Shown here: piece after piece, positions 44,799 to 55,784 of the stretch
Layout of the letters: each line of letters opens with the position of its first letter
Position numbering within the stretch: the first letter of the stretch is position 1
NCBI GenBank assembly: GCA_037126765.1
Contig: JBBCBC010000033.1
Location: 6,586,085-6,650,084 of the forward strand
Length of the DNA stretch: 64,000 nucleotides
Reading direction: 5' to 3'
DNA from: Stenogyne calaminthoides
Lineage: Eukaryota > Streptophyta > Magnoliopsida > Lamiales > Lamiaceae
Program-made: the position numbers and the translations under genes
The notes under the pieces: generated by a model
The model's database searches: none
Seen by the model: the letters and a program-made list of their open reading frames with translations, nothing else
What the model was told of the DNA's origin: nothing

Positions 44799-46633
44799 TG
44801 TTGGGATTATACTAGAAAGTATGCTTTTTACTTTGTATAATCAAAACTGAATTTCGGACTTATTTACTGAAATAAATTGTTTATCACTGATGCTTTAAAT
44901 ATTATCGAACGTTACATATATTTATTTGCATAACTGCTCAATAATTAAATGACGTGTTACATTGTAGTTAATTTAGTGATACCGGATCACGTAAGATTAA
45001 ATTAACACCCTTGTAACTAAAAAGTACACCATTCACGACCTAGATGGAAATGAACAACCCATCGCGAAAAGGTTGAAGTGTAAGGCTCGGATTGGCTTGT
45101 CTTGACCAAGAGATTACACTAGTGCATGACCGATGCCTTTGAATAGGACCTACTGGGAGGATAAATTCTTCATAACTGAACAAGAAAGAATTAGACCTCA
45201 GTGGTTCGTTATTTCTTAATCTTCGTTCCTTAAATAGGATCACGTGGGATTGGTAACTATTGCTTTGACTTATCATGGGTAGCGAATCAACGAGATTCAA
45301 TACTTTTTATCTTGGGCAATATTATTAGTCACATGTGATTGCTAAGATTTAATACGAAGAATCGTGTGCAAGTACGATTGTTTGATTTGCCCCCTTGGGA
45401 GGTTCATAAGTTTTATCATACCAAATCTTGCAAGTGGAATTAGTTTCCGGTATGGATAATAATGTTGAACCGTTCCTTGACCAAGGATAAAAGATATTAA
45501 TTAATGGAAAACTATTTCAGTGGCTTGAATTAAATAATGGGCTAGATAATTTTAAACATGGGAAATAATAACCGGGAGCCATATTGACTGTAATATGGGT
45601 TAAGATGGATAGTGCAATATTAATTATGTAGTGGGATTAATTAATATTTATGGGCTTGAATAATATTGTGGCTCAATATTAGATATTCAAGGTCCATTAG
45701 AAGACCCAATCTTAATTCTCCTAAAGGCCCCCTGAGTAGCACAACATATAGTCCAATACCTGAAAAGGTGATTAAAATAAAATAAATATTGTTGCTTATT
45801 TTCCTATTAATTTTTTGAAAATTATAGATATGTTGGGAGAAAGATTTTCTTTGAATTTTGTTATGGAATGAAGATATGTATTCTTGGAATACAAGATTAT
45901 CTCATTAAATTCAAAAAATCTCCCACTTGATTATCTATAATAGGAATTTCGAAATATTTGAAAATAAAGGGCAAGAAAGATTTTCTTGAAAAGATATTAT
46001 GGAAGATATGTATTTCTTGAAATACAAGAATATCTCATAAATTCAAGAAGATCCAAATCTTGGATTCTTGAACCCTTATATTTTCGAAAATTACCATAAA
46101 GATGGAGTAGGTGAGATTTTGTGGAATATTATAATTATGGAAAAAAGAATATATGAGATATATTCAAGATTTCTTGGAGATCAAAAAAAGATTTTTCCAC
46201 ATTATTTTTGGGCACAAAATTCGACCACCTGGTCTCTATAAATAGGGGATGATTCTTTCATTCCCAAGTACAATTCCATGTGCTGGAAAAATTAGTAAAT
46301 CCACAAAGGTGGTGCAACATAATTTATTTTCCTTTTGTTAAATCGTTCACAAGAGTCCTTCCACCGGATAGTCGAACGAGGGCTAAGGGAATACTTGGGA
46401 AGTTCTTTTGGTTAGTCTAATCTGCCAGATCACTGTCATCCCAAGAGGTACGGTCACGTAAACTCGTAAAATTCCGCATGCGTAGGTTTCATGTGAATTA
46501 TTATATGCATGATATGTTGTTGGATTATTATTTGAATTAATATAGGATTAATTCATGCTAGTAATAATTATAAGAATTAAATTTGTATTTAAATATTCAC
46601 CCCGAATAGATCTGTGCAACTTATTCCCCAACA
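44799..46633 (+). mobile_element. Copia-2 3' LTR
   Basis: 1835 bp, TGTTGGG to CCCCAACA, with TATA box at 46237-46244. It lacks the extra segment of the 5' LTR. It retains a stretch near 45895-45980 that is missing from the 5' LTR at about 38595. Confidence 0.93.
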
Positions 46634-46719
46634 ATAATCTGTACTCTGATAAAACAAAATGCCAAAACAGGTATTTATATAATTAATATATAAACTTACC
46701 CTGATAATATAATTTTGAC

Positions 46720-46903
46720 TAGTTCACACTCATAGTGTATTTTAGAATCATGCAATTTGTTATTGAAAAATACAATTTGTTTATACTGAATCGTGTAACT
46801 ATTTTTCTATATTAATAATTACACAGTTCAATGTAAATAAGTTGTATGATTCTAAAATGCACTATGAATATACATTGCACCTTAATGCATGTGAGACCCA
46901 TTC
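46720..46903. mobile_element. Mutator-type MITE, left end truncated
   Basis: Related to 32475-32709: 'cactcatagtgtattttaga' on the left is mirrored by 'ctaaaatgcactatgaatat' on the right, and 'gtgagaccca' marks the right terminus. The matching left terminus is missing. Near-identical flanks 'taattttgac' and 'taatttgac' look like the remains of the target duplication. Confidence 0.7.
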
Positions 46904-47124
46904 TATAATTTGACAATTTTTTTTTTTAAACCAATTCAACAATTGTCTTCTACAACCATATAAATTAAATATAATCATAATATACACATGTACATGCTGT
47001 AAAGAAATTTAAAATCAACCCCAACATGACTATCTTGGCTTTAGCTTTATTGTCTTCAATTCTTCACACGAGTTTAGTCGATGCTTCACCATAAATTTTA
47101 CCTTATTTCAAGGGATATTTCTTT

Positions 47125-47126
<2 letters not shown>

Positions 47127-47158
<32 letters not shown>
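47127..47158. repeat. T32 homopolymer
   Basis: 32 uninterrupted T on the plus strand. It could be an old poly(A) tail of a minus-strand retroelement, but nothing recognisable is attached. Confidence 0.85.
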
Positions 47159-47159
<1 letters not shown>

Positions 47160-47175
47160 TGAGTGTACGTTTTGT

Positions 47176-47309
47176 TATTAAGTTGGTATTTTGAAACACT
47201 TAAAACAGCTTTCAAAAACTATTTATTTTCAAAGCTCTCTCTCACAACTTTTGAAAATAAATCCTTTCTGAAAGCTGTTTTAAGTGTTTCAAAACACACC
47301 TTAATTACT
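47176..47309. mobile_element. Strong 134-bp hairpin, tiny MITE candidate
   Basis: 'ttgaaacacttaaaacagct' and its exact inverse 'agctgttttaagtgtttcaa' form the core of arms about 47 bp long (47189-47294), extending with mismatches to about 47176-47309. TTA/TAA trinucleotides lie at the edges. Best explained as a small PIF/Harbinger-like MITE. A hairpin RNA precursor is the alternative. Confidence 0.65.
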
Positions 47310-49614
47310 CCATTACTTAATTATCACTCTTCGTGTTGCAGTGGTAGTGGTAGTTGCTGGTTTCCAGCGCATAATCGATCGCATCATATCAATACTACGA
47401 TTATATAATCCAATTTGCTATATAAATTAATAGCAATAAAAAGTAAATGCGTGACTTTAAAGAGATGAGTCACTGATCTTTTATGTCATATTGTATCATA
47501 AATTATCTTAAAAAATAGGTGGATTTTTTTTTTCCGAATTGTATTGGGTCACAAAAACAATATTATAGGTTTGTTTATATAGTATTACATTAAACAACCT
47601 AAATAATAATATGTAACACTTCAATGTTTTATATTGAGTAGTGCGGGTGCTTGTGAATGTAACACAATATGTTTTAGAATTTAAAATGTAGGACAATCAA
47701 GCCGAATAAATCCAAATCAGGTTGAAATGGCACGCGAGTTGTAAAATTGTCCTAAATTTACATATTTTGAAAACATAATGTTCTACATTCACAAGTCCGT
47801 AGATATATAAATATAGGATAACTGTCTAACTCACATGACATTTCAGTCCACTTTGGGCTTATTCGAACTCGTGTATCCTACACTTACAGATTTTAATACA
47901 TATATAGTGTCAGGGACGGAGCTAGAAAGGGTACAAGGGGGGCACTGGGCCCCCCTGAGATTTTGAAATTTTTTAGGTTCTTTTAGTTATATCACATTTA
48001 TATATAATATTAAAAAATATTTAATCACATATATATGTTTGAACAAAACTGAGTTGTTCTAATTTGAACTTGACAATCAATTAGGAAATTTTATTATTGA
48101 CAAGAGTTTGGATGAAATTTCTCTACGATTACTGGAATAGGAGATCTTACTTAAAATATGAATGCTATAATAAAATCATGAAAAGTCGACGATGAATGAT
48201 ATAGTTTAAACATCATGTACTTACGTTTAAACTTTTGATTATATAAGAATAGGTATTGGTTTATATATGTTCCTATTTTATACTTTTATTTTCGTACATT
48301 TTTATTACTATTAGTTGGAGAAAAAAGTTTTTTGCTCCCGTAACTTTCTTGTAATTCATTTTTCGTCCAAAACAATTTAACTATCCAATTTTGGTCCCAT
48401 TTTCGCTGAAAAATAGAAAATTTTATCGTTTTCTCTCATACGCAAATCATGTGTCGATTAAAATTAGAGGTTTATGAGCTCGTGGTTGATGTGGACGTTG
48501 TCTGTTAAGCATATTGTCCTACATCTATGTATAATTGTATGGGTAAATTGCACTTTTGGTCCAATGTGAATTGTCCTCCAACAATTTTGATACCACATTC
48601 TTTTTTTATTCTTCTTTTTAGCAAAAATGGTCTCATCCGTTAATAAATAACGTTTTCATTCTTTTGGAATAATACCTAAAATTAATTAATTATGAAATAA
48701 AATAAATTCATAAATTTTAAATTAATTGTAAGATTATAGAGAGAATTTAAATACGATTACAAATAAAAAAAAATATATAAAACCTAAATATTAAAAGAAA
48801 TTAGGATTTGTATATAAATACAATTTTTTAATCTTAAAAAAAAAAAAAATATATAATCTGTAAATAATATAAAATATAATTTTTTAAAACCAAGTATTAA
48901 TTTATGTAAAATGTAATATATATATATATATATATAAAAAATCTGAAAATATGTTTATATAAAATAAAACTAAAAAATAATATAAAGATAAAATATTTTA
49001 TATATATATATATATAAATATAGAATTTGTAAATAAAAAAATATTTTTTGTCAACTAAAGCAAAACTTACATAAATATCTTTATATAATAAAAAAGAATA
49101 ATTATTTTTCAAACTAAATAATAAATTATATAAAAATATATTATATATAAAATTTAGATATTAACTATTTGAATATACAAAATAATTTAAATAATACAAA
49201 AAATAATTTATATAAAATTTAAATTATAAAAAAATTCAAATAGAATTAAAAAATCTGAAAAATTAGTTAAGATATTTTGTTTGAAAATTCTAAAATTACT
49301 CTAAAAAATAAATTATAAATTAATGAAAAAAAATTTGTGTTAAGATTCACAAATAAGAACAATTAACAATCCATCTCTTTTTAAAATGTTAAAACGTTAT
49401 TACCAAATTTTTAATGTTTTAAAATAATAAAATAATTTGTGAATTTTTTGAACTAACACTAATATATTTATTTAAAAAATTCTTAAAAATATTCAAATTA
49501 AAATTTATATCTAATAAAAAGAAAAAAAAATTATAATCCATTTTAAAGAATTAAAATTCGTATCCTTTTCAATCAACTAATAATTTGTGTAAAACAACAA
49601 AATAGTATATACTG
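47310..49614. other. 2.3 kb of very AT-rich intergenic DNA
   Basis: No gene seen. Contains a half copy of the 29981 foldback repeat (48316-48525, 'tttttgctcccgtaacttt' to 'gagctcgtggttgatg'), short (AT)n tracts at 48917-48936 and 49001-49017, and a lone transposon-like start 'cagggacggagctagaaag' at about 47910. Confidence 0.6.
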
Positions 49615-51012
49615 TGTTGGAGAATTAATTGTCCGGATCTATTTGGGATGATATTTAAATTACAAATTTAATTCTTACAATTATTACTAGCATGAATTAA
49701 TCCTATATTAATTCAAATAATAATTCCAACAACAATCATGCACATAATATAATCACGTAAATCCTACGCATGCGGAATTTCTAGGAATTTACGCGGGCGT
49801 ACCTTTTTGACGAATCAATGCGGAGAAGATGAGTATCCGTTCAACGAACAAACCCAAAATCATTCTCAAGTATTCCCACATCCTTGTCCGATAATCCGGT
49901 GGGAGGATACTCACGAACAATTAACAAAAGGAAAAAAGAAAAATATGTTGCACCACCTTTGTGGATTTCTAATTTTTCCAACTCATGGAACTATGTTGGG
50001 GATGAAAAATTCATCCCCTATTTATAATACTAGGGTGGTCGAAATTTTTGGAAAAATTAAATATGGGAAGATCTTTAATTCTTGTATAAGAAGTAATCTT
50101 GAATATATCCAATATATTCTATTTCCCATAAATAAAATTTCCACAAAAATCTCCTCCCTTATAAATAGGTAATTTTTGAAATTTACAAAGAAAGAAACAA
50201 GATTGGGGATTTTTTGAATTTATGAGATAATCTTGTATTCCAAGAATACTTATCTTTTTCCATAAAATCCTTTCAAGAAAATCAAGAAAATCTTTTTTTT
50301 TTCTTTCTTACAAAATTTTGAAAATATTGGGAAAAATAGCAACAATATTCTATTTTAATCACATTTTTCTGTTATTGGGCTTTATATTGGGCTACTTCAG
50401 GGGCCTTTAGGAGAATTAAGATTGGATCTTCCAATGGACTCTGAATTATCAATATTGAGCAACAATATTATTCAGCCCATTAATATTAATTAATTCTTTT
50501 ATAAAATTAATATTTCACTATCCATATTAACCCATACTACTGTAATATGACTCCCGGTTATTATTTTTCATGTATAAGATTATCCAGTCCATTAATTAAT
50601 TTAAACCACGAAAAAGCTTTATATTATCTAATATTTTTTTCCTTGGAGTAATGTCAGCTCAACATTATTATCCATACCAGAAACAAATTCCACTTGCAAG
50701 ATTTAGTATGATAAAACTTCTGAGCCCTCCAAGGGGACAAATCACGCAAGACGTACTTGCACACGATTCTCTGTATTAAATCTTAGCAATCGTCATGTAA
50801 CTAATAATATTGCCCAAAACACAAAGTATTGAATCACATTGATTCTGTACTCGACATGAATCAAAGCAATAATTATTAATTACACACAATCCTATTTAAG
50901 GGACAGAGATTAAGAAATAACGAACCACTGAGGTGTAATTCTTCTACATTCAGTACTGAAAAATTTATCCTTGTTGTAGGTCCTATTCAGCGCATCATAA
51001 TGCACTAGTCAT
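49615..51012 (-). mobile_element. Truncated minus-strand copia LTR
   Basis: Reversed, it ends CTCCAACA and matches the 3' two-thirds of the Copia-1/3 LTR type, including a TATAAATAG box on the minus strand near 50019-50026 and the CCTAAAGGCCCC and AATCTTAATTCTCC stretches. It breaks off at 'gtgcatt', where the remaining LTR would lie, and passes straight into RT sequence of another lineage. Confidence 0.85.
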
Positions 51013-51296
51013 CATGGACATCTCAAATTTCCCTTGCATCAGTTTGCTGAACTTCTCACATAAGTTCTTATTGGGTGATCCGAAGATAATATCGTCCACA
51101 TAGATCTGAACCATCAGAATATCTTCTTCGTCTTCAATTCTGAACAAATTTATGTCTATCAGTCCCTTAGTGAACCCGCTGTCTAGCAAGAACTGGGATA
51201 GTGTATCATACCAAGCTCTGAGAGCCTGTTTCAGTCCATAAAGAGCTTTTCATAAACGGTACACCTGGTTGCTCATTTCAATGCCAGGAGGTTGTT
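51013..51296 (-). pseudogene. SIRE-like copia RT fragment
   Basis: The minus-strand frame reads QPPGIEMSNQVYRL, a stop, ALYGLKQALRAWYDTLSQFL, and VQIYVDDIIFGSPNKNLCEKF to KFEMSMM. The YVDDIIFGS signature and KFEMSMM are typical of the SIRE/Maximus copia lineage and differ from the YVDDILLIGND of the other elements here. Only about 95 codons survive. Confidence 0.8.
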
Positions 51297-51298
51297 AA

Positions 51299-51452
51299 GC
51301 GTCTGTCATGGTCAAAGTTCACCACTCCACACATGTCGTGCATATTGATCTCAAGTCAAAGGAGTATCGCATCGCTCCCACTAACCGAGACACCCGTAGA
51401 CACATATAATGGAGCTACATCAAACGGTTTCTCGGATGGGTATATCAATACA
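51299..51452 (-). repeat. Inverted fragment of the family A LTR
   Basis: Reverse complement of about 4565-4712 in the A1 LTR (gatgaactttgaccatgacc, cgagacacc and the aaccgttt stretch). It covers the LTR part that follows the inverted piece in A1 (2558-2953), with slight overlap. Confidence 0.82.
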
Positions 51453-51599
51453 CAAAATAAACACAAAAGAATGGTCATGTTTATTTTGATTGCTGAATAT
51501 TGATCATATGAATTATATGTTTAATTCCCGTTTTATTTTATTTCTCTTGGTTAGTTGAAATGTATAACTGTTATTGAGATGTGTTTGTGAAACAAACAA
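51453..51599. other. Unassigned stretch before family A2 gag
   Basis: AT-rich. Possibly the leader of A2. No primer site or LTR end is visible. Confidence 0.4.
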
Positions 51600-53638
51600 A
51601 TTGGCTAGGCCAAATTTTTTGGACTGACACCTAAACGTGTGTTTGGTGCTAAGGCAAGAAAAGATTGAATACGTGTTGGACACGCCCATCCCTGTTACCC
51701 CTGCAGCTGGTTTCTTGAGGCAGCTACGTTTGACGTAGCAGCTCAAAAGAAGCATCAGAAGGATGCTTCCCAGACGCAGTGTGTGATGTTGCTCGACATG
51801 ACTCCCGAATTACTTAAGGAAATATGAGAAAATGGGTCCTTTCGAGATGCTCAAGCATCTGAAGGATCTCTTTGATTCTGAATCTCGTTATGAGATTTAT
51901 GAAATGATGAGAGATCTGTTCCGATACTGGTTAGCTGAAGAAGGGAATGTTTCACCTCATGTGCTTAAAATGGTAGGCCTAATTGAAAAACTTGGTAATT
52001 TAGGCTTTGAGCTAAAAGACCGACGTTTTCATTTATGCTATCCTCTAGTCACTCTCGAATTCATATCTTAGCTTCATTACGAACTACAATACGAATAAGA
52101 CGGATGCGACCATACCTAAACTTCACAAAATGCTCAAGACTTTTGAGTTCACTATCACTAAGATAGTGTTCAAAAGAAGGAACGGGTAGACAAGGATGTG
52201 TGCCTCTACTATAAGTAGAAGAGGACATTGGAAGAAGGACTCTAAGGTTTTGGTTGCTGAAAAGAAGACACTAGGTGCTTCTAGCACTAGAACATGTATG
52301 TTTATTATTAAGATAAACATGTCCACTAATAGCGCTAACTGCTTGGTATTGGATACCGGATATTACTCTCACAATTGCACTAATGTGAAAAAGGGCTCAT
52401 GTGTCATTGGGCAGTTAGGGCGGGTGAAGTCGTCTTACATGTGAAAACGGAGCAAGAGTTGCTACTGAACGTGTGGGGACTTATGTGTTAGACTTACCCT
52501 TTGGTTTTAGATTAGAACTTAATGATTGTCATCTAGTTTTTTCTATTACTTGCAACATGCATTTGTTGCATTATGGATATGATGTTCTTAATATACAAAA
52601 TAAAAGACTCAAACTTAGTAATCATGAAAACCCGACTGACTTGTGGTATTGTAGACTTGGTCATGCAAACGAGAAGATAATTGAAAGGTTAAGAAAGTTA
52701 GACTACTTAACCCCATTCGACTTAGAGTCTTATGGTAATTGCGAATCTTGTCTCAAGGGCAAAGTGATCGACAAACCCTTTTCTAGGAAAGGGGTTCGTG
52801 CCAAAGAAGTTCTAGAGTTGATCTACAACGATGTTTGTTGACCATTGCCCACTCTAGCTAGGGGTCACTTTGGCTACTTCATCACTTTTACTGATGATTT
52901 CTCGAGATACGGATACATGTATCTTATAAAACACAAATCCGAATCTTTTGAGAAATTCAACGAGTACAAAGCTGAAGTTAGAGAAGTAACTTGGTAAAAG
53001 TATCAAGACCCTTCGATCAGTTTGAGGAGGTGAATACCTTAGCCATGAATTCATTGATTACTTGAAGTTACATGGAATCCAATCATAATGGACTCCTCCC
53101 GGAACACCTCGGATGAACGGTGTGTTCGAGAGGAGAAACCGAACCCTGTTAGACATGGTGAGGTCAATGATGAGCTTTTCCTGTCTTGCAACATTCTTAT
53201 GGGATATACGTTACAAACCTCAATTTACATTCTGAATAGGATTCCATCTTAATTGGTTGAGCATACACCATATGAACCATGGTGTGGCAAGAAACCAATT
53301 TTTACACATATCAAACATGGGGTTGCCCCGTGATTGTGAAAAGGATGCTTACCGATAAGTTGGAATCCAAAGGTAAAAATGGTTACTTTGTGGGATATCC
53401 TAAGGAAACTAAACGATATTACTTCTATCTACCTGAGAAATAATCTGTGATTGTTTCTAGGCAGACCAAGTTCTTCGAAGAAAACTATGTCTTTAAGGAA
53501 CAAGGTCGTAAGCTGATAGAACTTGAGGAAATTCAAGAACCACAAATTAACAAAGAGACTGAAATCTTGTCAAACCAACATGACATGGAATCAGTGGGAG
53601 CATTCAACAAATTTCACGGTGGGAGTCTTGTTGGGATA
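51600..53638 (+). pseudogene. Copia family A2: gag, protease and integrase remnant
   Basis: The gag core at 51760-52071 (MTPELLKE, GPFEMLKHLKDLFDSESRYE, VGLIEKLGNLGFELKD). The zinc knuckle near 52195-52245 keeps GHWKKD but has lost Cys ligands. Protease DTG lies in LVLDTGYYSHNC (52345-52380). The pre-integrase finger (LWYCRLGHAN, CESCLKGK) lies in 52473-52841, followed by the integrase core up to the hinge. Many stops and frameshifts. The sequence is cut at 53638 by a minus-strand element and resumes at 57752. Confidence 0.85.
53634..53638. repeat. Target-site duplication of the minus-strand LTR pair (left)
   Basis: AGTCT, repeated at 57747-57751. The empty site is seen in A1 (gggagtctttcactagg, 787-803). 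Confidence 0.9.
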
Positions 53639-55585
53639 ACGTTTGCCAGGATCTATCGGGATTACCTCATAAACACAAATTTAAATTAACAATTATTACT
53701 AGCATGAATTTACCTAAGTGAATTCAAATAATAATCACACCAACAACGACATGCAAATAAAATTCACGTAAAAAGGTCCTAGCATGCAGAATTTCTAGGA
53801 GTTTACGTAAACATACTCGTTGAAGAGACAATCTGAGACGGAGAGGATCAAGTAACTGGCTACCAACCAAAAGTCCTTCTCAAGTATTCCCAAGTCCTAG
53901 CTCAACAACCCCGGTGGAAGGTTCTCCAATGAACTATTTATAAAACAAAGGAAAATAAAAATTATTGCACCACCTTTGTGGATTTATAATATTTCCAACA
54001 CATGGAATTCTTGCACGCAATTGAAATTATTCAAAAAACACAAATTGTCGACGTTTCAAAATATTTGATATTTTATCGACGCTTATATTTTTCCGAAAAA
54101 AAGATTAATTCCTGTGTCTTGGGGATGAAACACTCATCCCCTATTTATAATAGAGAGGGGGACGAAAATTAGGGTCAAAATAGGGTTAGGAAAGATCTTT
54201 TCTTGATCTCCAAGAAATTTTGATTATATCCCATACATTCTTCTTTCCATGTGTATTTTTCCACAAAAATCTCACACCCTTATTTAGCCTAATATATCGA
54301 AATAATAGAAGATCCTCAAGATGGATCTTTCTTGAATTTATGAGATATTCTTGTATTCCAAGAATACATATCTTTTTCCATAAAATCTTTTCAAGAAAAT
54401 TAAGAAAATCTTTCTTCCTATTGTCACTCTATGATTTTCGAAATTTACATATTAAAGAGGCCAAGTGGGAGATTTCTTGAATTTATGGGATAATCTTGTA
54501 TTCCAAGAATACTTTATCTCCTTTCCATAAAATCTTTTCAAGAAAATCCTTCTCACTCTTTTCTTTAATAAATTCGAAAATTTCAAGGAAAAATAATGCA
54601 ACAATAATTTATTTTATTTTAAACACCTTTTATTTATTGGACTATAATTTGGGCTACTTGAGGGGCCTTTAGGAGAATTAAGATGGACCTTCCAATAGGC
54701 TTCTGAATTCCAATATTGAGCCACAATATAATTCAGCCCATTAATATTAATTAATACCACTATATAATTAATATTGCACTATCCAACCTTAACCCATATT
54801 ACAGTAATATGACTTCCGGTTATTATTTCCCGTGTTTAAGATTATTTAGTCCACTAATTAATTAAGCCACTGAAAAGCTTTATATTAATTAATATCTTTA
54901 TCCTTGGAGTAAGGACAGCTCAGCTTTATTATCCATACCGGAAAATTAATTCCACTTGCAAGATTTGGTATGATAAAGGTTCCGAGCCCACCAAGGGGAC
55001 CAATCACGCAAGACTTTGCAAGCACACGATTCTCGATATTAATTTAGCAATTGTTGTACAATTAATATTATTGCCCAAGATATAGGGTATCGAAGTCCCA
55101 ATGATTCTCTTCCCATTTATAAGTCAAAGCAATAACTACTAATCTCACACGGTCCTTATTAAGTGACAAAGATTAAGAAATCAACAACCACTGAGGTCTA
55201 ACTCTTCATCCCTTAAGTCAGTGCGAATGAGTTTATCCTCTCTGCAGGTCCGCTTCAGCACATCGAATGCACTAGTGTAATCTCTTGGTCAAGACAAGCC
55301 AACCAGAGCCTTACACATCAACTTCTACCAATAGACTGTTCAGGTCTATCTAAGTTGTGAAACACACACTAGTTTACAAGGGACTGTTAACGTGATCTTC
55401 TGTGATATGGTATCACAACATTAACTACAATGTAACATGTGCTATTATATGAACGGTTTGCAATAAATATATATAATATTCAATCATATTTAAAGCAACA
55501 GTGATAAATAATTTATTTCAGTAAGTAAGTGTTTAATACATAGGTTATACAAAGTAAAAACATACTTTCACGTATAACCCCAACA
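53639..55585 (-). mobile_element. 3' LTR (minus-strand sense) of the non-autonomous element
   Basis: TGTTGGGGTTATACGTG... on the minus strand, ending ATCCCAACA at 53639. Same broad LTR group as Copia-1 to -3 but with its own variants. TATA box at 54142-54149 on the minus strand. Confidence 0.9.
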
Positions 55586-55597
55586 ATCTCCCACTTA
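55586..55597 (-). other. Polypurine tract of the non-autonomous element
   Basis: TAAGTGGGAGAT on the minus strand, directly before its 3' LTR. Confidence 0.85.
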
Positions 55598-55769
55598 TAC
55601 TCAATGGTATTAATTAAAAACCAATAATTTATTTGCATGTAAATTAGCACATTAAAATACCATGACAATTGGATACCTGCAAAACAGATCTAACAGTTCT
55701 ACTATCCAATTTCAAATTTTAATGAACAACAGTTTAAATTACAGTTTAAAAGATCAGAGCCCGAACCAG

Positions 55770-55782
55770 GGCTCTAATACCA
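55770..55782 (-). other. Primer binding site of the non-autonomous element
   Basis: TGGTATTAGAGCC on the minus strand, two bases from the 5' LTR, one mismatch from the initiator Met-tRNA complement. Confidence 0.85.
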
Positions 55783-55784
55783 GT

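Larger units (their letters stand above)
37166..46633 (+). mobile_element. Copia-2: complete Ty1/copia retrotransposon, coding-dead
   Basis: A 9468-bp element of the same family as Copia-1, with a 2038-bp 5' LTR, a 1835-bp 3' LTR, gag, protease, integrase, RT and RNase H remnants in copia order, a polypurine tract, and ATAAT target duplications. Gag and RT are better preserved than in Copia-1. The primer site is corrupted. The 5' LTR is longer because it carries an extra segment of about 340 bp from a sister LTR type. Confidence 0.93.

Noticed and set aside
47909..48540. Complete DNA transposon starting at 'cagggacggagctagaaag'
   Set aside because: Only a left-end-like string was seen; no matching inverted end or duplication could be found.
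49807..50172. A 121-codon plus-strand frame
   Set aside because: It lies within the antisense of a copia LTR, and similar frames occur in the other LTRs (59314-59832 and 63361-63879).
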